DNA from: Marinobacter sp. ATCH36
GTDB lineage: Bacteria > Pseudomonadota > Gammaproteobacteria > Pseudomonadales > Oleiphilaceae
Reading direction: 5' to 3'
Assembly (NCBI RefSeq): GCF_023555055.1
Contig: NZ_JAMJPL010000001.1
Location: forward strand, 1,364,001 to 1,428,000
Length of the DNA stretch: 64,000 nt
Every line of letters starts with the position of its first letter. Within the stretch, counting starts at the first letter, position 1. The notes beneath the pieces are model-generated. The model was given only the letters and a program-made list of their open reading frames with translations, had not been told where the DNA came from and made no database searches. The position numbers and the translations under genes are program-made. Positions 17,365 through 27,111 of this stretch are shown one piece after another.

Positions 17365-19287
17365 TTATTGAGACTTACGAACCCGCAGGTACCATTCCGC
17401 AAGGAGCCGGACCTGTTTTTCCGTGTAGCCTCGATCGACCATACGCTCGACGAACTGCTTGTGTTTGTTCTGATCTTCCTGGCTTGCTTTCGGATTAAAG
17501 GAAATAACCGGCAGCAGGTCCTCGGTGTTGGAGAACATCTTCTTCTCGATCACGCTGCGCAGTTTTTCATAGCTCAGCCAGGACGGGTTGCGACCCTGGT
17601 TGTTCGCCCGTGCCCGCAATACGAAGTTGACTACCTCATTGCGGAAGTCTTTCGGATTGCTGATGCCCGCGGGTTTCTCTATCTTCTCCAGTTCGTCGTT
17701 GATGGACGAGCGGTCGAGAATTTCCCCGGTTTCCGGATCGCGGTACTCCTGGTCCTGTATCCAGAAATCGGCATAGGTCACGTAGCGGTCGAACAGATTC
17801 TGGCCATACTCGCTGTAGCTCTCCAGGTAAGCGGTCTGGATTTCCTTGCCGATGAATTCCACATAATGAGGTGCCAGGAATTCTTTGATGAAACGCAGGT
17901 AACGGTCCTGGGTTTCAACCTGGAACTGTTCCTGTTCTATCTGTTTTTCAAGCACATAGAGCAGGTGGACCGGATTGGCAGCTACTTCCGTCGTATCAAA
18001 GTTGAAAACCTTGGACAGAATCTTGAAGGCGAAGCGGGTGGAAAGTCCGTCCATACCCTCGTTCACCCCGGCCGCGTCCCGGTATTCCTGCATCGACTTG
18101 GCTTTGGGGTCGGTGTCCTTGATGTTCTGGCCATCGTATACCCGCATTTTGGAGAAAATACTGGAGTTTTCCGGCTCCTTGATGCGCGACAGTATGGAAA
18201 ACTGCGCCAGCATATCCAGGGTGTCCGGAGCACAGGGAGCGCCTGCAAGGGAGCTGTCCCGCAACAGTTTGCGATAGATATCAATCTCTTCGGTAACGCG
18301 CACACAGTAGGGCACCTTGACGATGTAAACCCGGTCAAGGAAGGCCTCGTTGTGCTTGTTGTTACGGAATGTCTGCCACTCCGACTCGTTGGAGTGGGCA
18401 AGGATAATGCCGTCGAACGGCACCGATCCCATACCTTCAGTGGTGTTGTAGTTGCCTTCCTGGGTGGCGGTCAGCAGCGGATGCAGAACCTTGATGGGGG
18501 CCTTGAACATTTCCACGAATTCCATCAGGCCCTGGTTGGCCTTGCACAGGCCTCCGCTGAAGCTGTAGGCGTCCGGATCGTCCTGGGAATAGTCTTCCAG
18601 CATGCGGATGTTGACCTTGCCCACCAGCGCGGAAATATCCTGGTTGTTGTCGTCCCCTGGTTCGGTTTTGGACACACCAATCTGGTCCAGCACCGACGGG
18701 TACATCTTCACCACGCGGAACTGGCTGATATCACCACCATATTCGTGCAGACGCTTCACCGCCCATGGCGACATGATGGACTTGAGATAGCGCGGCGGAA
18801 TGCCGTATTCCTCTTCCAGAATCTCAGCGTCTTCTGCCGGGTCGAACAGGCCCAGCGGGGATTCATTCACTGGTGAGCCTTTGATGGCGTAGAAAGGGAC
18901 TTTCTGCATCAGTGACTTGAGTTTTTCAGCCAGCGAGGATTTACCACCACCAACAGGACCAAGCAGGTAAAGGATCTGTTTCTTCTCTTCCAGGCCCTGA
19001 GCGGCATGTCGGAAGAATGACACGATATTTTCCACGGCTTCTTCCATGCCGTAAAACTCGGAAAATTCCGGGTAACGTTTGATCACTTTGTTGGAAAATA
19101 TACGTGACAATCTGGAATCACGGGATGTGTCGACATGTTCCGGCTCGCCGATGGCCAACAATATTCGTTCCGCGGCGGTGGCATATGCCGTTGGGTCCTT
19201 TTTGCAGATCTCCAGGTATTCCTCAAGAGTGTATTCCTCCTCCTGAGTTGCTTCATACCGGTCTTTGAAGTGCTGCATGATGCTCAT
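17365..19287 (-). CDS. prkA: PrkA-family serine protein kinase / AAA protein
   Basis: The 640-residue protein has an AAA-type N-terminal domain with Walker A LLGPVGGGKSSLAEKL (about residues 108-123) and the PrkA C-terminal domain. PrkA (YeaG in E. coli) phosphorylates proteins and is required for adaptation to sustained starvation in enterics. It is the first gene of the prkA-yeaH-spoVR operon. The 235-base upstream region holds a 10-bp inverted repeat but no gene. Confidence 0.94.
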   Translation of the reverse strand: MSIMQHFKDRYEATQEEEYTLEEYLEICKKDPTAYATAAERILLAIGEPEHVDTSRDSRLSRIFSNKVIKRYPEFSEFYGMEEAVENIVSFFRHAAQGLEEKKQILYLLGPVGGGKSSLAEKLKSLMQKVPFYAIKGSPVNESPLGLFDPAEDAEILEEEYGIPPRYLKSIMSPWAVKRLHEYGGDISQFRVVKMYPSVLDQIGVSKTEPGDDNNQDISALVGKVNIRMLEDYSQDDPDAYSFSGGLCKANQGLMEFVEMFKAPIKVLHPLLTATQEGNYNTTEGMGSVPFDGIILAHSNESEWQTFRNNKHNEAFLDRVYIVKVPYCVRVTEEIDIYRKLLRDSSLAGAPCAPDTLDMLAQFSILSRIKEPENSSIFSKMRVYDGQNIKDTDPKAKSMQEYRDAAGVNEGMDGLSTRFAFKILSKVFNFDTTEVAANPVHLLYVLEKQIEQEQFQVETQDRYLRFIKEFLAPHYVEFIGKEIQTAYLESYSEYGQNLFDRYVTYADFWIQDQEYRDPETGEILDRSSINDELEKIEKPAGISNPKDFRNEVVNFVLRARANNQGRNPSWLSYEKLRSVIEKKMFSNTEDLLPVISFNPKASQEDQNKHKQFVERMVDRGYTEKQVRLLAEWYLRVRKSQ

Positions 19288-19412
19288 AGATGGCCCCTCG
19301 CTTGCTCGCTTAACTGTGAAAAGACTAATCTCGATTCACGTAAATTCCCCGTTGCTATTGGCTCCGCCTTTTTTGGGCGGTGGTTATGGTTATGGGTGGA
19401 AGTATAGGGAGT

Positions 19413-19452
19413 ACCAGACCGATTTACGCTGTGGCGCTTATGTCGGTCTGGT
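19413..19452. repeat. 10-bp inverted repeat upstream of prkA
   Basis: ACCAGACCGA (19413-19422) and TCGGTCTGGT (19443-19452) are perfect complements around a 20-base loop, in the gap between prkA and tpm. A smaller GC-rich hairpin (CCGCC / GGCGG) lies at 19364-19380. They could be a terminator for tpm or part of the prkA leader. Confidence 0.5.
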
Positions 19453-19522
19453 TACTTTGAGCTTAGTTCAAGCTTCGGGACTTGGACAGGGGGAGAAGCG
19501 TTAAGGTTCATTAAATTGTGTA

Positions 19523-20176
19523 TCAGAGTTTCCGCAGCAGGAACACGCTCTCAGTCGCTCCGGCAAGGCCTTTACGCTTGGTAAAGGGGTGATCCTTCGC
19601 CAGTGTATTGGTGAGGACATGTTCGATTTCGTAATCGCCGGAGTAAAGTTCCCGGACTTCTTTATCGCTGACATTGAACGGAGGCCCCTTGATTTCGGTG
19701 TCGTAGTCCAGGGTAATCAGCAAAATTCGTGTGTCGTCCGGGATAATCGCCGACAGGTGGTCGACATAGTCCTTGCGCATGTGCGGTGGCAAGGCAATCA
19801 GAGCGGCGCGGTCGTAAACGAGCCTTACGTGTTTCAGGTCTTCCGGTACCAGCTGGAAGAAGTCGCCGCACCAGAGCTCCAGGTCACCGTGTTTGAAGGT
19901 GGTAAAGGGCTCGCCAGGGTGAACTTTGGCTTTTTCGCCGCCCTCCTCGAAGAAATCCTTGCAGGCAATTTCGCTGAGTTCCACGCCGATGACAGGATGG
20001 CCACGGTCGTTAAGCCACCACATGTCGTGGGCTTTTCCGCACAGGGGGACGAAAACAGCCCCAGTGCCCTGACCGGCCAGCTCAGGCCAGTGGTCGTAGA
20101 GGTATTGATTGACGGTACCCTCGTGGAAGCCGATCTCTTTCTTGGCCCAGCGCTCATGCCAGAATTCGTGTTCCAT
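19523..20176 (-). CDS. tpm: thiopurine S-methyltransferase
   Basis: The 217-residue SAM-dependent methyltransferase shows the bacterial TPMT pattern: FWHERWAKKEIGFHEG at the N-terminus, VFVPLCGKAHDMWWL (motif I, about residues 41-55), GVELSEIA and VYDRAALIALPP. In Pseudomonas the enzyme methylates thiopurines and can volatilise selenite or tellurite. Length matches the family (about 218). The gene is single, between the prkA operon and a divergent dehydrogenase gene. Confidence 0.93.
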   Translation of the reverse strand: MEHEFWHERWAKKEIGFHEGTVNQYLYDHWPELAGQGTGAVFVPLCGKAHDMWWLNDRGHPVIGVELSEIACKDFFEEGGEKAKVHPGEPFTTFKHGDLELWCGDFFQLVPEDLKHVRLVYDRAALIALPPHMRKDYVDHLSAIIPDDTRILLITLDYDTEIKGPPFNVSDKEVRELYSGDYEIEHVLTNTLAKDHPFTKRKGLAGATESVFLLRKL

Positions 20177-20273
20177 GTGCGTTCCCCTTTTTAGCGGTTG
20201 GAGGTTTTATTCAGTCTAACTTAATCTTGGGAACTGTTGGTTGATCGAAAACATCACGAATAAGGACTGATTA

Positions 20274-21206
20274 ATGAAAGCCGTATTTCTGGATGCAGAC
20301 ACACTGGGTAACGACGTCGACCTTTCGCCGATTGAGGCGGTAACCGGCAAGATGGTGATGCACCCGCAAACCTCACCGGAGTATGTGGTGGAGCGTATCC
20401 GGGGATTTGATACGGTACTGGTGAACAAGGTGTTACTGAAACAGGCGCATTTTGAGGCCTGCCCGGAGCTGAAAACGATTGCGGTGGTGGCCACCGGGTT
20501 GAATAACATCGATCAGGAGGCAGCAAGGGCGCATGACATCAAGGTGATGAATGTGACCAACTATGGGCGTTCGACCGTGGCACAGCACACCATGGCGCTT
20601 ATGCTGGCACTGGCCACGCGTTTGCTGGATTACGACCGGGATGTGCGGGCCGGGCGTTGGGGCAATAGCCCGATGTTCTGTCTGATGGACCACCCGATCA
20701 TGGAACTGGAAGGACGCACACTGGGCGTCGTCGGTTATGGCGATCTCGGGCAGGGCGTTGTTGAACGTGCAAAGGCCTTCGGGATGAATATCCTGCTCGG
20801 CGCAAGGCCCGGTCAGGCCGCGGGAGAGGTGGATGGTTACCCCAGGATCCCCATGGATGAGTTGCTGCCAAGGGTAGACGTATTGTCGCTGCATTGCCTG
20901 CTATCGGACGAAACCCGGAACATGATCGGTTCCCGTGAGCTGAAGATGATGAAAAAGGACGCGCTGCTGATCAACACCAGTCGTGGGGGCCTGGTGGATG
21001 AGCAGGCACTGGCCGATGCCCTGCGGGAAGGAACGATTGGTGGTGCGGGCTTTGACGTACTGACCGAGGAGCCACCGCGCAATGGCAATCCGCTGCTGGC
21101 AGACGACATTCCCAACCTGATCGTGACCCCGCATTCCGCCTGGGCCAGTCGGGAAGCCCGGCAGCGGATCGTGGAGATAACGGCCCGGAATCTGTCATCT
21201 ATCTGA
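20274..21206 (+). CDS. D-2-hydroxyacid dehydrogenase (glycerate dehydrogenase-like)
   Basis: This 310-residue NAD-dependent enzyme has the dinucleotide motif VVGYGDLGQGV (about residues 148-158), the INTSRGGLVDE signature with its catalytic Arg, a downstream glutamate in GFDVLTEEPP and the catalytic His in TPHSAW. The closest described group is HprA/glycerate or hydroxypyruvate dehydrogenases, but the exact acid is uncertain. TAAGGA precedes the ATG. It is divergent from tpm and followed by a YihY gene. Confidence 0.88.
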   Translation: MKAVFLDADTLGNDVDLSPIEAVTGKMVMHPQTSPEYVVERIRGFDTVLVNKVLLKQAHFEACPELKTIAVVATGLNNIDQEAARAHDIKVMNVTNYGRSTVAQHTMALMLALATRLLDYDRDVRAGRWGNSPMFCLMDHPIMELEGRTLGVVGYGDLGQGVVERAKAFGMNILLGARPGQAAGEVDGYPRIPMDELLPRVDVLSLHCLLSDETRNMIGSRELKMMKKDALLINTSRGGLVDEQALADALREGTIGGAGFDVLTEEPPRNGNPLLADDIPNLIVTPHSAWASREARQRIVEITARNLSSI

Positions 21207-21265
21207 TTTAACGGTTACTCTCCTGAGTTGTAACCTTTACATACCTTTTGCAAGCAGGACGATGT

Positions 21266-22588
21266 GTGGCTTCTTTCCAATTCAAAGACAGGCTCCAGGA
21301 AGCCGAAACCTGGATTCTGGCCAATCCCAACCCGCCGCAAAGCTGGCCATGGACATGGCTCTATAAAACCGGCCGCACAGCCTATGCACTGGTGCGGGAT
21401 ATCATCGCCGGTAACCTGACCCTGCATGCCATGAGTCTGGTGTACACCACTTTGCTGAGTATTGTGCCGCTGCTGGCGTTGAGTTTTTCGGTACTCAAGG
21501 CGCTGGGCGTACACCAGCGTATGGAGCCGTTTCTGTACCAGTTCTTTGAGCCCATGGGTCCACAGGGCATTGAGATTGCCGAACAGATTCTGGGGTTCGT
21601 GGATAATATGAAAGTCGGTGTGCTGGGCTCCGTGGGCCTGGCGCTGCTGGTCTATACCGTGATTTCACTGGTGCAGAAAATCGAGCGTTCCTTCAACATG
21701 ATCTGGCGGGTGCCAGACATGCGCTCCATGGCTCAACGCTTCAGCAACTACCTCAGCGTGATCATGATTGGTCCCTTGCTGATGGTGTCGGCCATCGGCA
21801 TCAGTGCCACGATTTTTTCGTCGGCGTTTGTCCAGGCTCTGATGGCAGTTGAGCCCCTGGGTTCAGTGATTATCTTCGCCACCCGCTTTGCTCCGTTCCT
21901 GCTGGTGGTCGGGGCCTTCACCTTTGTGTATGTGTTTATTCCAAATACCAGAGTGAAGGTTCGTTATGCCTTGATCGGTGGCCTGGTGGCGGGTATATCC
22001 TGGCAGGCGGCGGGGATGCTGTTTGCTTCATTTGTGGCAGGTTCGGCGAAGTACGCAGCCATTTACTCCAGTTTCGCCATCGGTATCATCCTGCTGATCT
22101 GGCTGTACCTGAACTGGATCATCCTGTTATTGGGCTCCAGTATCGCGTTCTATCTGCAGAACCCCGGGGCGGTCGCCAAGCGTAGCCAGGTAAGGTTATC
22201 CCCGGAACTGGTAGAGAATACCGGACTGGCACTGATGTGGCTGGTCGCCAAGCCGTTCAGTGAAGGGCGGCCAGCCCCCCAGCAAGAGGAAGTTGAGCAG
22301 AGCCTGCGAGTGCCCGGCGAAGTGACCCGCGGAGTCAGCGACAAACTCATTCGCGCGCGCTTGCTGGCGCTGGCCGGGCGTAATGGTGACTGTCTGGTCC
22401 CGGGGCAGTCGCTGGACAGAATCACCATCGGAGGGGTTTTGGAGGCCATTCGCCACGATGAGGATCGCGTGGTTGATCGACTGCCGTATCGGGTGCCTCG
22501 ACGTCTTCTGGCCCAGGCTCCTGAAGACGAATCAGTTACCTTTGCCGAATTATTGCGCCAGGAAAAAGAAGACAGAAAAGGCGGCTAG
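21266..22588 (+). CDS. YihY/BrkB-family inner-membrane protein
   Basis: The 440-residue protein has six predicted membrane helices in its first ~300 residues, with family features MSLVYTTLLSIVPLLALSFS and WLYLNWIILLLGSSIAF, and a soluble C-terminal extension of about 130 residues. The GTG at 21266 is chosen because AGGA lies 7 bases before it; a TTG at 21248 is in frame. Despite old annotation as ribonuclease BN, family members are membrane proteins of unclear function. It converges with and overlaps the HDOD gene by 4 bases. Confidence 0.88.
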   Translation: MASFQFKDRLQEAETWILANPNPPQSWPWTWLYKTGRTAYALVRDIIAGNLTLHAMSLVYTTLLSIVPLLALSFSVLKALGVHQRMEPFLYQFFEPMGPQGIEIAEQILGFVDNMKVGVLGSVGLALLVYTVISLVQKIERSFNMIWRVPDMRSMAQRFSNYLSVIMIGPLLMVSAIGISATIFSSAFVQALMAVEPLGSVIIFATRFAPFLLVVGAFTFVYVFIPNTRVKVRYALIGGLVAGISWQAAGMLFASFVAGSAKYAAIYSSFAIGIILLIWLYLNWIILLLGSSIAFYLQNPGAVAKRSQVRLSPELVENTGLALMWLVAKPFSEGRPAPQQEEVEQSLRVPGEVTRGVSDKLIRARLLALAGRNGDCLVPGQSLDRITIGGVLEAIRHDEDRVVDRLPYRVPRRLLAQAPEDESVTFAELLRQEKEDRKGG

Positions 22589-23625
22589 GCGCGACCCCGG
22601 ACCCCGGCCTCCAGAACATCAAGGATGACTTTGCGCACCCGGGTAAACTGTTCCCCGGAGATGTGGATAATACGCAGGATGTCTTCCTCCGGCATGTTGC
22701 GCTGGTGGGCATGGCGTAACACTTCCCGGGTTCCGATAATGATACCGTCGTTCAGTGGGGAATGTGTCTGCCCTGGAACCGGCCGTTCCGCAGCCAACAG
22801 TTGCGCATGGTATTTGGGCGGAAGGTTCCACTCGTTGGCCAGCATTTGCGACGCAGCCCACTGGTAGCGCGACAGGGCGGCATGAACCAGAGAGGGTGGC
22901 GCCTCTGCCAGTCCCGACTCCGCTCGGCAGATTCGCTGCAACTCCCGCCTCAGGGTTATATAGGATAGTGCGGGCAGTAATCCTGCCATGAAATAGACGC
23001 TGGTATCCTGACCCTGAATCTTGGCAATGAGTTCTGCGCTTCGGGCACAGGTAAGACCCCAGCGCCAAACTCTCTGCGCAAAAAGCGCCTCGCGGCTGTT
23101 ACGTGCTGCCATCATCGGGCGCATGATTGCAGCGGCAATGACGTTGCGAATACCGTCCATTCCCAACAGGAAAACAGCCTGATCCACGGAGTCGATGTGC
23201 TGGTCGCTGGGCCGGAAATAGGGGCTGTTGGCAATCTGCAGCAGCTGGTCGGTCAGTGCCGGATCGTTGAGGATTATCTCGGTTAGTTGGTGACGGTCCG
23301 ATTTTTCATTGGACAGAGCCCGCATCAACATTGGCAGGGTCATCGGTTGGCGGGGCAGTTCATCCAGCTCGTGATTGGCAATTCGCGTACGCAGCGTTTC
23401 CAGGATGTGTTCCCATTGCCCGGCTTCCGACCGCAGGGCGGTAGGCGGTGAATCCAGCAGCCAGCAAAACAGGTGCTCTTCCAGTTGGACGATCAGTGCA
23501 GGGTCTGTGGCTGAATCGTCATCCATCGAAGCTGCCGGATTAAGCAGACGGGATTCGGATGCTGTTAAGGTTGCTGGTTTCTGGGAAGAAAATAATCCTG
23601 AAATCCAGGAAATGAAGCCTGGCAT
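22585..23625 (-). CDS. HDOD-domain signalling protein
   Basis: The 346-residue protein has a hydrophobic N-terminal stretch (MPGFISWISGLF) and an HDOD domain (about residues 85-290, with TLPMLMRALSNEKSDRHQLTEIILNDPALTDQLLQIANSP and FLLGMDGIRNVIAAAI). HDOD proteins are degenerate HD relatives without the catalytic pair and are thought to act as signalling scaffolds. The frame opens at 23673, but the ATG at 23625 gives a more natural N-terminus. It overlaps the converging YihY gene by 4 bases. Confidence 0.87.
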   Translation of the reverse strand: MPGFISWISGLFSSQKPATLTASESRLLNPAASMDDDSATDPALIVQLEEHLFCWLLDSPPTALRSEAGQWEHILETLRTRIANHELDELPRQPMTLPMLMRALSNEKSDRHQLTEIILNDPALTDQLLQIANSPYFRPSDQHIDSVDQAVFLLGMDGIRNVIAAAIMRPMMAARNSREALFAQRVWRWGLTCARSAELIAKIQGQDTSVYFMAGLLPALSYITLRRELQRICRAESGLAEAPPSLVHAALSRYQWAASQMLANEWNLPPKYHAQLLAAERPVPGQTHSPLNDGIIIGTREVLRHAHQRNMPEEDILRIIHISGEQFTRVRKVILDVLEAGVRGRA

Positions 23626-23750
23626 CCAATGCCTCCGGGAAAAAAATAGTCGCCGGGAAATACACACCCGCATGTCCGGAGTATAGAGGCCGGTTGCGAT
23701 TATTCCCAGCCCAAACTGGGATATAACCGTCGGTTTTATCGCATTAAATG

Positions 23751-24980
23751 TCAGAGAATGGAACCACCGAACACAAAGACCAGTTGGCAGATACCGGCCG
23801 CAAACCCGAGGAAGGCGCCCACCAGTATCAGTTTGATCTCGTCCTCCTGGAAACAGGGGCGCAGAAGATCCTGGAATTCCTCTGAGGAGAGGGCAATCAT
23901 TCGTTCAACCATGATGCTTTCCACCGCCCTCGCCCTGTCGGTTTCGAAAACCGGATTGTTGAACGAGGTTTGAGAGATCTCGATGGCTTTCTGCCCGACC
24001 TGGTTCTTCAGAGTCGCAAATCCGGTGGGTCCGAAAGCCACCTGAGTCAGGGCCTTACCCATACCGGCAGTTTCATCAACCAGGGGCTTGATATGTTTCT
24101 TGACCATGTTGCGTGCGCGGTCGCCCTTCGGGCCTTCGAGGATGGCATTGATGATGTTGCCTACGGTGAGGATTTCATGGGTTACGATGTGGCAGAAAGA
24201 CTCGGCCACTTCCTGCTGGCGTTTGAGGAACAGGCCCTGTAGCCGGACAGGTCCGACTTTTTTCTCGTGCAGTGGCCGGAAAATCACGTTCAGTGCGATC
24301 CAGTTGGTGGCCCAGCCAACCAGCAGGCCAAAGAAGGGCAGTACCCACCAGGCCTGAAAGAAATACCACACGGTCATCTGCACAAGCCCGAACAGGAAGC
24401 CGAAGTAGAGGCCGGAATTGATGATAAAGCGGAATTCCACCTCGCCACACTCGATGAATATCCGGTTCAGCAGCTGTTTGTCGTTCGCCAGCCGCTCGAT
24501 GACCATGCTTTTGATGTCCAGCAGGTCTTCAATGTTGTCGGAGACGTCGCCCACCAGGTTGTCCACCAGTTGTGGTGTGGCTTTACGGACTCTTTCATAG
24601 ACCATGTTTCTGGCGGAGGCCGGCAGGTTTTCCCAGAAGGTGGGGTACTCTTTCAGCATCAGTTCGTCGACGTATTCTTCGGTGCGGGGTTCAACGGTGT
24701 AGATGATGTGTGCGGCGAGTACCTCGGGATCAATCTGTTGGAAGATTTCCTGCACGGTGCCGATTTTGGAGATAGTGGCGTCGACGCTGATGGCGGCCAT
24801 TTTGCGGGCTTTGGAGGGGATGATGCCTTGCCAGCCCAGCAGTGGCGGTTTGCCGACGAATTCCAGTGGGTAGAAGGTCATCTTGATGGCCAGCCAGTTG
24901 GTGGTCCAGCCAATCAGGGCGGCAATAACCGGGATGCTGAGGTATTGCCAGAATTCTATGGTACTTAACAGGCCTGTCAT
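23751..24980 (-). CDS. DUF445-family membrane protein
   Basis: The 409-residue protein has an internal duplication: an N-terminal helix with GWTTNWLAIKMTF and a central one with GWATNWIALNVIF, each followed by a soluble helical domain, and a C-terminal helix (LVGAFLGFAAGICQLVFVFGG). This is the DUF445/YheB layout, of unknown function. The frame is open far upstream, but that part is the rsmE antisense register; the ATG at 24980 overlaps the rsmE stop by ATGA, so the two are translationally coupled. Confidence 0.87.
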   Translation of the reverse strand: MTGLLSTIEFWQYLSIPVIAALIGWTTNWLAIKMTFYPLEFVGKPPLLGWQGIIPSKARKMAAISVDATISKIGTVQEIFQQIDPEVLAAHIIYTVEPRTEEYVDELMLKEYPTFWENLPASARNMVYERVRKATPQLVDNLVGDVSDNIEDLLDIKSMVIERLANDKQLLNRIFIECGEVEFRFIINSGLYFGFLFGLVQMTVWYFFQAWWVLPFFGLLVGWATNWIALNVIFRPLHEKKVGPVRLQGLFLKRQQEVAESFCHIVTHEILTVGNIINAILEGPKGDRARNMVKKHIKPLVDETAGMGKALTQVAFGPTGFATLKNQVGQKAIEISQTSFNNPVFETDRARAVESIMVERMIALSSEEFQDLLRPCFQEDEIKLILVGAFLGFAAGICQLVFVFGGSIL

Positions 24981-25708
24981 CCGATGTCTCCCCACAGCCA
25001 CTGGCACAGGGCCATGGCGGCAATCGGGGCGGTTTCTGTGCGCAGTACCCGCGGGCCGAGGGCGACGGGGAGGAAGCCGGCGGTTTCGGCGGCGGTGATT
25101 TCGTCTGTACTCAGGCCGCCTTCGGGGCCGATCATCAGCGCGATTCTGGCGGGTTTGGCCAGGGTGTTCAGGGATTGCTCTGTGCGGTGGTGGAGGACCA
25201 GGCGCAGGTCGCAATCGCTGGTGAAGTCGAACCAGTTTGCCAGGGTCATCACTGGCAGTATTTCCGGTACCCGGGCGCGGCCGCACTGTTCGGCGGCGCT
25301 GACTGCGACGGACTGCCAGTGTCTCAGGCGTTTGTCTTCGCGGTCGCCTTTGAGTTTTACGTCGCAGCGTTCGGTGGTTAGAGGCACGATGCGGGTGACG
25401 CCCATTTCTACGGCTTTCTGGATGGCGTAGTCCATCCTGTCACCCTTGGAGAGGGTCTGGCCTAGAAAGATGTCCAGTGGGGATTCGGTGGTGTTTTCCA
25501 CGGGTGTTCCAACCTCGGCTTCCACCCGTTTTTTACCGGCGTTGGTGATGGTGGCAGGGTAGTCCTTGCCGTCGCCGTTGAACAGCTGTAGTTCCTGGCC
25601 ATTCTGCATGCGCAGGACACGTCCAACATGCTGTGCTGCGCTGTCATCCAGCTTGGCAATGGCCCCCTCCGTGAGGGGGGAGCTGGTATAGATTCGGGGG
25701 ATTCGCAT
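24977..25708 (-). CDS. rsmE: 16S rRNA (uracil1498-N3)-methyltransferase
   Basis: The 243-residue SPOUT methyltransferase shows the RsmE motifs VPLTTERCDVKL, SVAVSAAEQCGRARVPEI (about residues 137-154), LMIGPEGGLSTDEI and LGPRVLRTETAPIAAMAL. It methylates U1498 of 16S rRNA. Length matches E. coli RsmE. It lies 9 bases after bioA and overlaps the DUF445 gene, giving a bioA-rsmE-DUF445 run. Confidence 0.95.
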   Translation of the reverse strand: MRIPRIYTSSPLTEGAIAKLDDSAAQHVGRVLRMQNGQELQLFNGDGKDYPATITNAGKKRVEAEVGTPVENTTESPLDIFLGQTLSKGDRMDYAIQKAVEMGVTRIVPLTTERCDVKLKGDREDKRLRHWQSVAVSAAEQCGRARVPEILPVMTLANWFDFTSDCDLRLVLHHRTEQSLNTLAKPARIALMIGPEGGLSTDEITAAETAGFLPVALGPRVLRTETAPIAAMALCQWLWGDIG

Positions 25709-25717
25709 AAGGTTCTG

Positions 25718-27070
25718 TCAGTCCCGTACCGCGATTTCGATGCCTTCGGTGGCTACCTGTGCCAAGTGGCGGATCTGTTCTTCGGTGATCACGTAAGGTG
25801 GCATAAAATAGACTACGTTACCCAGTGGGCGCAACAGCGACTGTCGGGTGAGGGCATGCTGGTAAACGCGGATGCCGCGGCGTTCCTGCCAGGGGAACGG
25901 CTCTTTCGTGGCTTTGTTTTTCACCATTTCCACCGCCAGTGTCATGCCGTGCTGGCGGATATCGCCGACATTGGGGTGGTCTGCAAGGTGAGCGACAGAG
26001 TCTGCCATGCAGGTGCTCAGGCGCTTGTTGTTCTCGATGACATTGTCGTCTCGAAAGATATCCAGGGTTGCCAGGGCGACAGCGCAGCCGATGGGATTGC
26101 CGGTGTAGCTGTGGCTGTGCAGGAAAGCCTTCAGGGTTTCGTAGTCGTCGTAGAAAGCGTTGTAGACATTGTCGGTGGTGAGCACTACAGACAGTGGCAG
26201 GTAACCGGCGGTCAGGCCCTTGGACAGACACATGAAATCCGGAGTGATACCCGACTGCTCGCAGGCAAACAGGGTGCCGGTGCGGCCGAAGCCGACGGCG
26301 ATCTCGTCTGCAATCAGGTGCACTCCATAGTGGTCGCAGGCTTCGCGCAGTTTGGTGTGGTAAATGGGGTGATGCATGCGCATGCCGCCGGCGCACTGGA
26401 TCAGCGGTTCCACCACCACGGCGCAGATTTCGTTGTGTTTTTCCGCCAGCAGCGCTTCCATGGCTTCGAACTGGCGTAGCGCGTATTCCTCGTCAGTCTC
26501 ACCCGGCTCCTTATTGAAAGCGTCCGGAGAGGGGGCGGTCAGCACTTCCATCAATAACGGCTGGTAGGTGTCCTTGTAGAGAGAGACATCGCCGAGAGCG
26601 AGGGCGCCCAGGGTTTCTCCGTGGTAGCTGTTGCTCAGGTTGACGAAGTTTTTCTTGTCCGGCTTGCCGTGGTTTTTCCAGTAATGGAAGCTCATCTTGA
26701 GCGCCGCTTCGATGGCTGAAGAACCGTTGTCAGCATAGAAGCATTTGTTGAGGCCCTCAGGGGTTACTTCGATCAGCCGTTCCGAAAGATTAACCACTGG
26801 CTCATGGGTAAATCCGGCCAGAATCACATGCTCCAGCTGGCCAATCTGTTCCTCAATGGCGGCGTTGATTCTCGGATTGGCATGACCGAACAGGTTGACC
26901 CACCAGGAACTCACCGCATCTATGTAACGGTTGTTCTCGAAATCCTCAAGCCAGACACCTTCACCCCGCTTGATCGGAACCAGAGGCAAAGTGCCTTCGT
27001 GGTCTTTCATCTGGGTACAGGGGTGCCACACGGACTTCAGGCCGCGGGCGACGAGGTCAGCATTGCGCAT
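25718..27070 (-). CDS. bioA: adenosylmethionine-8-amino-7-oxononanoate aminotransferase
   Basis: The 450-residue class III aminotransferase has the DAPA synthase N-terminus (SVWHPCTQMKDHE), the SSWWVNLFGHANP block, the phosphate-binding NGSSAIEAA, and the PLP lysine in SKGLTAGYLP. It makes 7,8-diaminopelargonate in biotin synthesis, using SAM as amino donor. No other bio gene is in the window. A symmetric GTTAAC pair lies 42-69 bases upstream and may be a regulatory site. Confidence 0.95.
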   Translation of the reverse strand: MRNADLVARGLKSVWHPCTQMKDHEGTLPLVPIKRGEGVWLEDFENNRYIDAVSSWWVNLFGHANPRINAAIEEQIGQLEHVILAGFTHEPVVNLSERLIEVTPEGLNKCFYADNGSSAIEAALKMSFHYWKNHGKPDKKNFVNLSNSYHGETLGALALGDVSLYKDTYQPLLMEVLTAPSPDAFNKEPGETDEEYALRQFEAMEALLAEKHNEICAVVVEPLIQCAGGMRMHHPIYHTKLREACDHYGVHLIADEIAVGFGRTGTLFACEQSGITPDFMCLSKGLTAGYLPLSVVLTTDNVYNAFYDDYETLKAFLHSHSYTGNPIGCAVALATLDIFRDDNVIENNKRLSTCMADSVAHLADHPNVGDIRQHGMTLAVEMVKNKATKEPFPWQERRGIRVYQHALTRQSLLRPLGNVVYFMPPYVITEEQIRHLAQVATEGIEIAVRD

Positions 27071-27111
27071 GATAGTTCTCCGTCAGACGCTCAGGTTGTG
27101 AATTCTCGGCG

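Noticed and set aside
17098..18876. Open frame of 592 codons on the plus strand opposite prkA
   Set aside because: Antisense shadow of prkA; the translation has no domain and the prkA frame is fully conserved.
24981..25286. N-terminal extension of the DUF445 protein
   Set aside because: The Arg/Pro-rich translation is the shadow of rsmE; the ATG at 24980 overlaps the rsmE stop as expected for coupled genes.
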